Under the pieces are notes generated by a model. That model was not told the origin of the DNA, did not search any database, and saw only the letters and a program-made list of their open reading frames with translations. Source: Phytophthora sp. 'mugwort' (taxonomy: Eukaryota; Oomycota; Peronosporomycetes; Peronosporales; Peronosporaceae). From it: DNA of 64,000 bases. The position numbers were made by a program, and so were the translations under genes. The DNA is taken from contig JAUCEF010000005.1 in the NCBI GenBank assembly GCA_033558025.1, positions 6,882,001 through 6,946,000 on the forward strand, written 5' to 3'. Shown here one piece after another: positions 55,740 to 64,000 of the stretch. How positions within the stretch are numbered: the first letter of the stretch is position 1; each line of letters begins with the position of its first letter.

Positions 55740-56240
55740 CCAGTCCATCAACGCAATGAGAGAATTAACTGGGGGGTTCGGTTTGGCCTTTTGACTGAAG
55801 GTTGTATGCCTTGGGGAACACCAAAATATAATATCCAGACCGGGATTGTATGCGGCGTGAATATGGGCACACCAACACGAAGTCCACTTGGGCCGCGCAG
55901 CGATCCATTAATCGTTCGTCGAAATGTGGATGGCGCGTATATAAGTTCAAACGGCACTCACACAAACCGATATAGGCCTTGCTTTGTCGCGAACTTCAGG
56001 TGCGACTCTGATCAGCCAGTAGCATTCCCTTATGTCCAATGTCGTAAGCGATTCAGCGTTTCCAGCGCTTCACCAATCCTAGGTAATGGTAGACGTCCCG
56101 TTTGGTGAGTTTGTTCAGTGGCCGGTAATCAAATCTCAAGCGAATTTTGCCGTCCTTCTTGAGGACGAGAACCCATGAAAAACTTCATGCTCCATTTTCT
56201 TCCTCAATCACACTGGCTTGCAACATCTCAGTTACGTTTT
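55740..56240 (-). pseudogene. Ty3/gypsy reverse transcriptase fragment
   Basis: The reverse strand from 56205 reads SWVLVLKKDGKIRLRFDYRP and LNKLTKRDVYHY, then in a shifted frame PRIGEALETLNRL, then GLYRFV and VPFELIYAPSTFRR near 55960. These are the fingers/palm motifs of Ty3/gypsy reverse transcriptases (KKDGxxRxxxDYRxLN, then MPFGLxxAPxTFQR). The YxDD catalytic box is not recoverable. Stops and frameshifts show decay. LTRs were not found. Confidence 0.65.
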
Positions 56241-56997
56241 CTTCGATCGTTGTGTATCCGATTCCTGTGTTTCCGCAAGATTGGCCCACTTCCTTCGGTG
56301 TCGATTGATCCATACGTCGAGTTCTGCCACCGGTGGCCAGTAACCTGCGCTGGAAGACACCATCCTATAAGCTCACAATAACTGCAATACCACTGCGCGG
56401 TCGTTGGGGTTACCCGCGCGAATGTAGGCCTCGTGTTCGTTGTCTAACGGCGATTTGTGATCACCGAGCGTCTCTCAGTGGAACGTTAGCTCAACGGGGC
56501 CTGGGTACATGGGAGACCCGCATCAGCCATCGATCCTCCTTGTTGAACACCGGCTGCCGTTGCTAAGCAAGCCGGCGACCTCACGTTCGTGTCGAGAATG
56601 TTTACTTTCGCGACCGTCTAGAGGCCTCACAGACCGTTCGGTTTCGAAATCCAGATGTTCTGACTTGGCTTGTGACGTTCACTTAGGTCATGCCGCCGCT
56701 CACAAGCTTGCCTTTGCCATAGATACGGCCCGTCGCAGCGTTCAGCATATTGCACAGTGTTTAGGTTTTCTCAAGAAGTTTCGATATGATTCATATACGT
56801 TTTCTGCTATTTGCCCTGCCTTTAAATGCATCATGCAGTTTGGGTTGTACAACTCAGCTCAGTACGTTTCTGTTGTCGCTGTCTGAGCATTCGGGCGTTT
56901 TTTTTGTTGGAATGCACGCTTCGTTTCCCGCAGAATCCATGGAGCTTATTTATGTATGTCCAACTGCCGCAGGCACGCCATCGTAGCTTTGAACGAT
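56241..56997. other. Gap between gypsy fragment and K9
   Basis: No certain gene. The last 30 bases before 56998 resemble the K7 5' flank (GGCACGCC..TAGCTTT), so homology between the two kinase loci extends upstream of the coding region. Confidence 0.35.
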
Positions 56998-57282
56998 ATG
57001 CTTCGGCTAATGTTGGTATTTGTGGTGGTGGTAGTGGTAATCTCTCAAGGTTGGTATGGGCCGGGTGATGAGACAGATCAACGCTAAATATGCTCCAGAT
57101 ACAAAGTGTAGTGGTACGCCTTATAAGGTTTTATCCACAGTGATGTAATTTACATTCCCGATACTTCATTCAGTACTTCGGCGAGGTCGTTTTGGCGGCT
57201 TTCCGTACATAATAAATGGAGTCGTGAATCGTCTCAGTTGCGATTTATTCGGGGACGCATCCGCTTATCTTGCTTGAGGCAA
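56998..57282 (+). pseudogene. Receptor-like kinase pseudogene K9, 5' piece
   Basis: Starts MLRLMLVFVVVVVVISQGWY, close to the K7 leader. After a frameshift it continues NAKYAPDTKCSGTPYKV, then with breaks FGGFPYIINGVVNR and FGDASAYLA, matching the K7 ectodomain to residue GK of ASGKCEG. Similarity to K7 stops at about 57282. The next part of the same gene resumes at 63304, so a single gene has been split. Confidence 0.78.
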
Positions 57283-57546
57283 CGTACATTACAACAAGGG
57301 CCGCTGGTGGGTCTGGCCTCGCTTGGGGCTTGAACCATATTGCGACCCTAGGGCGTGACCAGACGACAAGTTCACTGCTTCGTTCGCGATAGTCATCACC
57401 ATGACATGCAATCGTTATCATTTGTCGATAGTGAGGTAAACAATCTACCGGCAGAACATAGACCATTTGCACGCATCCGACTGCCTCGACTGTCGGTACA
57501 GTAGCTGCCTGCATTGATGCATTGTTCGCGCAATCATACGGCCGTC

Positions 57547-58770
57547 TCAGCCAGTGGAGCGCCGTCGGCGCCTACACCCATTGCATCTGCCTCTCGTCCT
57601 CCGTCTTCTCGTCGGACGTCTCAGCTTCACGCAACACGGTAGCTCGACCGGATGGCAGTGCCATCGCTGAACTCGCAGCGCCGTATAGAGGCGCTGCTGT
57701 ACATGCCTGTGGGCGACTGTTTTGATCTTGCTCACGAAGGCTATTATGCTCAGGTGAAGGGTGCGGAACGCTTCGTTAAGCTCGCGGTTAAACCGCTCGA
57801 GCGGGTTGTTAGTGCGGCTCACCACGGTGCTACAGGCCATGCACACTGGCTTGTACTTTCTTTTCTCCATGACTTACGCCTGGAACGATCGCCGTAGAGT
57901 ACAGAAGGCCAGCTTCCACACATGTGGACATGATCACCGGCTTGACGTCTTCTCGTCAATATGCTTCGTGTTGACGACGGCCACCACGTCCAGGACACGT
58001 CGCTGCAATTGCGATGGTCACTCTCGGTCAAGCATCGACAGCTTCTACATATTCTGCCTCGCACCAAGTGATGCCGATAAACACGTTCCAGTAGTGGATT
58101 GCGTCTTTCCAGTTCACAGCCTGAAGAATACCGGCACACAGAGGTCGGTCGCAACGCCCATCACCTTGATGATCACGCAATGATGGAACCTCGACAGCAC
58201 ACACCGTATATGATCTTGTCCCTAAACACAATGATCGCATTGTATATGATCAGTTTGACCAGCTCTGGGTGTGTCCAGCCGATATTGCGTTGGGCTTGCT
58301 GAGTTGCGATGTTGTGGTAGATGTCGCGCTGCGCCTCTCTCCATCGAGAGAGATTGTGACTCGATGAGGCCATGCGCATCGCCGCCGTAACGGGCAGGGC
58401 GTGTGCCCTACACACAACTAACGACTTGCTCCCGAGTGAGCTCAATGACAGCTTCGGCGCCCTCGCGCTCGTAGAAGCTGGAATTGGCCGCGTCCCATAC
58501 ATTCAAAGAAACGGTAGATGGGTCCGCGATATCGAGCCGCACCTCATGACCTCCTCCATGTTGATCACCACCTCCTTGGCGTACTTGCTGGGGCGGCGTT
58601 TGTGCGGCGTCACCAGCGTGTAGAAGCCAGTAGCGGCAAGAAACTCCACGAACGCGCGCCAGGCCTTGCGTCTGTAGACGCTCCAGCGGAACCGTATAAT
58701 ACTTCTAGCATCCGACAATCCACCAATATAGTAGGTGGTTTGGGGGGTATGCATATTATACAAAAATTAA
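57547..58770 (-). pseudogene. Mutator-like transposase remnant
   Basis: The reverse-strand C-terminal block reads VVSRTNNPLERFNRELNEAF and LHLSIIAFVSKIKTVAH, a motif typical of one oomycete Mutator-like transposase group. Upstream reverse frames (58500-58763, VYRRKAWRAFVEFLAATGFY and TLVTPHKRRPSKYAKEVV) look protein-like and may be its N-terminal part. The middle is too broken to read. Assignment rests mainly on the C-terminal motif. Confidence 0.5.
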
Positions 58771-58970
58771 TAGTTCTCCAAGCACTTCGATACTTATGTA
58801 CAGCACGCATTTTGGTCATTCGGCAAGTTCCTCATCATCCAAGAGCTCGTACCTACCTCCTGCAGTGTTCTCAACTACATCCCTGTCGTCCTGCCCATTA
58901 GCAAATGCGTCGTCGAGAGGTCCCATTTCTCCTAGCGCATTTGCAACAGCCGTGGAAGCATGAATCCCTT

Positions 58971-61047
58971 ACAAGTTGGCCAGTGTCGAGTTCCTGGTGA
59001 TCGACACTGGCAGACTTGAAAATACTGAGAATTCACTTTTGATTACAGCCACATTTATGGTCTTGCCACGTTGCAACCACCCGCTCTGGCACGTCCTTAC
59101 GTTTGGGGTGGCGGTTCGCAAAGCACTTACGAATTTCTGTTGGGCTCATTTCGTTGTCTCACACGCGCCTCCAATGTTCTTCCATTTCTTCTCCTACAGA
59201 TAGACAGATTTCCGCCTAATATCGGGGAGCTTGCCTTCAACCCCGGGAAAAAACGTGCCGAGCGTACAGCTCATGTCGTTCTGCTTGTGGAAGTGGTTGA
59301 TGGCCGCTAGGCGCTGGACATTGGTGACTGATACGCGCTTGTACATGTGCTTTCCTTTGCCATGCTCGCCGCACTTTTGGCCGGGGGGGGGGGGGGGGGG
59401 GGCTGGTGAGCCATTGCTTCTTTGGAGCGACTAGCGTTGTGCACGCTCCTGCCAGATTCGGATGAAGTGCTAACGGTACAGTGACACCGTTTCTAACCAT
59501 TGCGCCATCATTGGCTAAAGCCCCTTTGTGGGATGCTAAAAGTTGTCGGATGCTAAAGTATTGTACGGTACACCGACTTGGCTCGCGACGCGAGTAAACC
59601 GGTACCCGTCAAGAAATATGACGGTCGAGAATGCCGTGTTGCGCTCGTACGAGACAGCGGCGGTTGCTTTCGACTACATGCCGTCGCGCGGCTGAGCTAT
59701 AGCCAGGCGCTCCAATGCTGGTAAGGTGGCATGTTTCGAAATGACCGACGATTGCATGAGGGCATCGCACGGTTATACTATAAGACGATAGCGTTGGCTG
59801 TATCACAAGCGCTCAATACCCCAGTATTCTGCGCGCAGTACGGATAGACTGGTGCCGGCATCAGAGAGCTGCAGGATTAAGCAGGCTTGTGCAGCTTGAG
59901 GACGCCGCTGGCGAGATGGGCGCCCATCGTAAAGGGCGACGACAGCACCATCAAGACGACTGATCACTAGCTACTCTTGCGCAGATAATAGCATTAATCA
60001 GTGTTAGTGGCATCCAATAATTAACCGCCACCGCTACGGCACCGCTTGGAATTCATGGCTTGGCGCTTCAACAACTCCGTGTACTATTTTGGGCACGGGG
60101 CCGAAACGGGAACGCGTGAACCGCACCACATAAGTTGAAAAGGGAACCGAAACTATGCGGCAGCACACGAAATGTGGGGGGGACGACACACGTTACGGTT
60201 GAAACACAAAACGTTTGGGGGGCCTTTGTCATCTGCCCATTCTCTAGGTCAATGCACAAATGGGCCGAGAGGTAGACTAAAGCAGCCAACCAGCGCTCGG
60301 GGAGACAACATGCCACAGCTGCCTGCGGAAAAATCGGCAGGCTGTGATTGCCCTTAAAATCGAGAACGCGAGCGAACACGCCCAAACGGATTGCCTGGTG
60401 AGAAACGGCGCTCGACATTGATGCAGGGGACGCGAACACTGTGCTGAGCGAGATGAACTTCTTCAAGATCGGAAGGATCTATGCCATGGCTTGCACACTC
60501 TGCTCAGGCTTCGAGCCGCACCAGATGCGCTATAGATTGCTGGCATGCAATTCTGAAGCCTGTGATTCTACTGGTGTATTTGCGTGTGCGTTGTACCTCC
60601 AATAACCTTCACGCGTCGGGCCTTGGAGATGGAACGCAACAGCTATCTGGGCAGTGGAACGAGCAGCAACTCGGTATTGTGGGTGCTGGAGGCACCCGAT
60701 GTGTTCAGGCAAAATCAACCTGGCCGAGTGTATAACCGTCGCTCCAAATAAACGTTTTGAAGGGGCTATCGCATTATCTGCTCAGATGGGCTCCAACTAT
60801 GCCCGCATGAAAAAGGAAGGACAGCTGTGGGGTGGATGGATTGTAGATATTGACCGCAAGTGGTGGGGTTGTAGCTACGGCTTCGCATTTGGAACTTGTA
60901 TCCACGTGCTTTTATGCAGTTCGAAGCTTGGGATACCTCGACCGCAATGGGGCTGAGGTTCACGTAAGCCGCAAAAAGGGGAAACGTAAAGCACGAGCCC
61001 GATCCAACAGGGAGACTATTGTCCGTGGGGCCAGCACTGACTTCTGA
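58971..61047 (+). pseudogene. Second Mutator-like remnant with SWIM-type zinc-finger end
   Basis: Near 60810-60900 the forward strand reads MKKEGQLWGGWIVDIDRKWW followed by GCSYGFAFGTCIHVLL, a degenerate SWIM finger (CxCx(n)CxH, first pair partly lost). A basic tail (SRKKGKRKARARSNRETIV) lies at 60970-61020. SWIM fingers close many Mutator-like transposases. The upstream catalytic region cannot be read with confidence, so the left limit is approximate. A 19-base G run at 59384-59402 lies in it. Confidence 0.4.
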
Positions 61048-63224
61048 TCTTCCAGCGCAATGGTAAGCATGTTCGGAGGCATGCAGTGCACCGTTTAGTG
61101 TTGATCGTGATCGTTCTCTTTCACTGTAACTGAGCGTATTGATGATATGTGGCCAGGAGCTGTTTATCTACTTTACATGCTCGGGGGCGTAGTCAAGATA
61201 ATGTTAGCAACTAGGTCGCACCAGTCAACGCGAGGAAATGGGTATCGGACGTTAGCCTCACTTGCAGAAGGAAGAACAGATATACACGGTAATAGTCATG
61301 CATGTCATTCAAAACTGTGGGTTATTCTCCATGCGCTGGATAGGGAAGAACCTAGTGTCTCTCGCAACGCTTTCGCCTAAGATTCGCACACGTCCGGCTC
61401 GCGCCAGCACGAGTCACATGCGCACCTGAACCAGATTGCATAGCTTACGGTGAGCTGCAAGCCTGGCTTCACAGTTTGGTCATCACCGCCAAGCACTTGA
61501 CGCTTGTACAGTTCTGCATCTCCACGAATGCAACGTTAGGGTCGCAAGCGTGGCTCATGAAAACCGAGTAATTGATTCACAGTTCAGCGTCTCAATATAA
61601 ACAATGTTGCCCGATACTGCCTTGACAATCAACAGCATTGTATAGCCGCTGTTTTGTTTTCCAGCTTGAGCAGGCTGACCCTCAACAACGGCATCGAACT
61701 TGCATACGCGCCCCACATACTCGCGAAGAAGATCTCCAACTTCGAGGTACGAACGTGTATAGACGCCCAGTCGGACATGCCAGGTATTTTACAACTTCAG
61801 ACCAGCATGGGTCCGCGGAGAATCGTTGCGAGATCCTTACAACGCGCAGCATTCGGGAGTGTAGTAGATAGCGAGCGTTGGGTTTTGACATGAATCCTTG
61901 ACCCAACGCATTGCCACGGATCCCCATCTCCATTATCGGGAAACCTGATTTCCTTCTGGAACTTCGCATTCTTCAACGTGTTTCCCGAAAGCTGGACACT
62001 TCACCTCGCTTAAAACAAGGAAGGCTTCCGCAGTGGGTTGAATAAACGCCGGCTGCCGAATGTGTAAAGCACGCATCCGGTCTCTGGCACCCGGTATTTG
62101 TAGCAATTCTACAAACCTTCAGTGTTCGCGCGTGATAGATGTTCTCTCCGCTACGAGTAATTGCACACGTCCTTTGGTAACGCCACTTCCGCGATCGAGG
62201 AACATGCCAGCCCACAGGTAGCTTCTTGCCCTGGTGGCGAATTTTTGAACACTTCAGGCGGTTCCGGATTGACTGCAACTAATCAGTTACGGCAGCCAAC
62301 TCCGAATTGGCAAGTACGCTCGATTGCTGGGGCTCTAGACTACGACTGGAAGTCTAACCCTTGATTCCTTGAGCTTCGCCACACTGAGGCACAGCTTTTG
62401 GTCTAGTAGCAATTGGCGTGACCTCCACTGAAGCAATTCTAGCCGGATCCACAACTTCACCGCCAGCAGATGCCTTCATTGTCGCGACGTGTAATTCGGT
62501 GACACGTGAATTCTCGCACGGGGTACTCAGCTCATAGCTATCTGTGCAATTTGCATCAATGGCGACGCCACTTCCAGCATAGCCGGTGCGGTAGACGATG
62601 ACAAATCATCCGTTGGTACCATTGCGTGCATGGTGCTGCTCGAATCAATCGCACTAGAGACAGCACGCGACGTCTCCTCGCGCATACCACCTTCTGCGGG
62701 TCAGCTGCAGCAAATTCCTGCTGAACGGCGCCCTGAACAGCCTGGGTAAAGTGCTGGATCGCCTCGGAGAATCGTGACTTCCTGCAACCAAGTATTCTAT
62801 GGGGTCACCGTACACGAACACAAGCGAGTAATACGCGATCCTTGCTCCTGCTATGGAGCGCCTCCGGTGGCAGCCAGGACGCGGGGAGAGGTGCCATCGT
62901 GTGGCTACTTGTGCTGGACGCGCGCACAGAGCTGATTGCACTTGGCTTGGTGGAGCGGATTAGAGCGTCGAATGGCCTTCATCAACTTTCAACTCGCGTC
63001 ACCTTCAGAAGAACTCGGGTTCTTCTTCGTCCTCGCGGGCTGAGTGAGGACTGCGACACAGAACGGGCGGCTGGGATGCACCTGTAATGCGGCTGAGATG
63101 CACCGGCAATGACTTTTTGTGCGATGTACATGGTGTGTTTTTCAGACTACAATGTGTGACTCGTCACCCTAAACCGTGACCAGACCTGAAGAGCTGGAAA
63201 GCTAAGTATGGATACAATCTGTTG
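61048..63224. other. 2.2 kb inside the insertion, unassigned
   Basis: Frames such as 61654-61893 (+) and 62654-62941 (-) are open but carry no recognised motif. The stretch probably completes the inserted element(s). Nothing more can be supported. Confidence 0.3.
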
Positions 63225-63300
63225 CATAGAGAGAAGGTCACCAATCTGTGACCAGCGGAGAGTGGAGGGCTGGCCACAGATTGGTGACCTTCTCTCTATG
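63225..63300. repeat. Perfect 26-bp palindrome with 24-base loop
   Basis: Bases 63225-63250 and 63275-63300 are exact reverse complements (outer end CATAGAGAGAAGG, inner end CCAATCTGTG), with 24 bases between. It sits three bases before the point where K10 kinase similarity resumes, so it probably marks the right end of the inserted element or is a small fold-back element itself. Confidence 0.93.
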
Positions 63301-63303
63301 TAA

Positions 63304-63630
63304 TCGTCAGGGAAGTGTGAAGAAAACCTGTTGGCCCTTTCGTGTTTTAGCGAAGTGGCAGCTCTCGATTTCTTTAAATGTATTACACCTCAACGTGCTC
63401 GGAAGATAGACATCCAAGAATCATACGGCATAACGAAAACACTCTCAACGCCCACGTGCGCAATGGCGATTGTTATTCAAGCAACGCCTGCACGTCACCA
63501 ACTGCTCACTCGAATGTTGGGGTAACACCATTGGTGCTTTGCCGGTGGAGTAGCTGTTGTCTTGCTCACTTTCCTGATGTTTTGCTATTGCAAGCGGCAC
63601 TTACAATCCATGGAAATCTACTACCGGAAC
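63304..63630 (+). pseudogene. Receptor-like kinase pseudogene K10 (3' piece of K9)
   Basis: Resumes at the codons for ASGKCEG and follows K7 through YYTSTCSEDRHP (K7 YDTSMCSEDSIQ), NENTLNAHVRNGDCYSSNAC (K7 IDKNTLSTHVCNGEGAKWYS), TSPTAHSNVG and a membrane-segment remnant to about 63630. Frame shifts are frequent. No kinase domain follows; instead a Tc1/mariner-type fragment begins, so the 3' two-thirds of the gene is missing or lies elsewhere. Confidence 0.72.
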
Positions 63631-63635
63631 TTTAG

Positions 63636-64000
63636 ATCGTCTAGCTTTTCACGAAGATTTCAGAACGAAAACCGCTCCATTTCCTAATCCGTGGCCGCTG
63701 CCCAGGTATGTGGAAATGAGAAGTGATAAATAGTTGTGACTAACTGCATTTTCCTTTGTTTACAGATCGATCGCCTGGACAACGCAAAATTCCACAGGTA
63801 CCGCGAGCTTGAAGAGTTGGTGGACTCTCGTGGCAGCATTTTGCTGTTCTTACCTCCGTACTCGCCGCAGCTAAACCCCATCGAGGTCGGTTTTTCTCTG
63901 CTCAAGCAATGGATAACTCGCCACGCCCCTCTGGCTTTTCGCCAGGACCCGGTTCGCATGTTGGACGTCCTCTCAAATGTGCCACAACGAAAGCGATATC
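63636..64000 (+). pseudogene. Tc1/mariner-type (DDE_3) transposase fragment, runs off right edge
   Basis: FHEDFRTKTAPFPNPWPLPR is followed after about 60 bases by DRLDNAKFHRYRELEELVDS, LFLPPYSPQLNPIEVGFSLL and KQWITRHAPLAF. The LDNAKFH Asp and the NPIE Glu are the second and third catalytic acidic residues of DDE_3 transposases. The 60-base break begins GTATGT and ends TTTACAG, so it might be an intron, but the flanking frames do not join cleanly. The N-terminal part and first catalytic Asp are absent; the 3' end is outside the window. Confidence 0.68.

Larger units (their letters stand above)
57283..63303. mobile_element. About 6 kb insertion inside the K9/K10 kinase gene
   Basis: Kinase similarity breaks off at 57282 and resumes at 63304 at the same point of the alignment to K7. 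The 9-base junction sequence is present on both sides in diverged form (TTGAGGCAA at 57274-57282, GTCAGGGAA at 63306-63314; K7 has GTCAGGCAA), which would fit a decayed 9-bp target duplication of the type made by Mutator-like elements. Mutator-like transposase remnants lie inside. Convincing long terminal inverted repeats were not seen, apart from a palindrome next to the right end. The insert may be composite or nested. Confidence 0.6.

Noticed and set aside
61654..61893. Copia-type integrase/protease linker
   Set aside because: A superficial resemblance to copia polyprotein spacing, without catalytic motifs; too weak to annotate.
63700..63766. Spliceosomal intron in the Tc1/mariner fragment
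   Set aside because: GT...AG ends are present, but the flanking frames do not join in phase, so a simple deletion/insertion or decay is equally likely.
1..64000. CRISPR array, tRNA or rRNA genes
   Set aside because: No regularly spaced direct repeats with unique spacers, and no tRNA- or rRNA-like stretches were recognised; the eukaryotic context also argues against CRISPR.

Overview
The window looks like nuclear DNA of an oomycete (Phytophthora/Pythium-type stramenopile). The evidence is: intron-poor genes; a cluster of receptor-like kinases of the TKL type that is expanded in oomycetes; a plant-like cytochrome c oxidase subunit 5C gene; and large blocks of decayed DNA transposons (pogo, hAT, Mutator-like, piggyBac, Harbinger, Tc1/mariner) plus LINE and Ty3/gypsy debris. 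The genus cannot be resolved. No rRNA, tRNA or CRISPR was recognised.

Layout. 1-7.96 kb: receptor-like kinase (RLK) cluster, with K1 (5' end outside the window), K2 (pseudogene), K3 (intact), a small kinase relic, and K4 (reverse strand, pseudogene). 8.5-31.5 kb: mobile-element island with a pogo element that has clear inverted ends, then hAT, Mutator-like (MULE), an unidentified reverse-strand gene remnant, piggyBac, a DOT1-like methyltransferase remnant and a reverse-strand LINE. 32.2-49.4 kb: second half of the RLK cluster, with K5 (pseudogene), K6 (intact), K7 (pseudogene) and K8 (intact). It also holds a TMTC-type O-mannosyltransferase gene present twice, a TPR-SGNH gene with three introns, and a 54-residue COX5C-like gene. 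50-64 kb: second mobile-element island with Harbinger, pogo-like, gypsy and MULE pieces, an AGC-kinase pseudogene, and one more RLK (K9/K10) split in two by about 6 kb of foreign DNA. A Tc1/mariner fragment runs off the right edge.

The most striking structure is an inverted duplication of about 3.63 kb (33225-36859 and 42043-45675), with arms nearly identical by eye, around a 5.2 kb centre carrying K6, the TPR-SGNH gene and the COX5C-like gene. Each arm carries a full TMTC gene and the 3' half of a kinase pseudogene. The right TMTC is open; the left has a 2-base insertion. The same kinase-breaking lesions are in both arms, so decay preceded duplication. K6 and the TPR-SGNH gene converge, and their coding ends overlap by 43 bp once the introns are resolved.

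The RLKs share one design: signal peptide, Cys-rich ectodomain of about 180-230 residues with a 'WYSSND'-like end, one membrane segment, a juxtamembrane 'LWNDDIITAKRIPR' block, and a TKL kinase domain. They are presumably surface receptors. TMTC enzymes O-mannosylate secretory-pathway proteins, so a functional link to these ectodomains is conceivable but is only inference.
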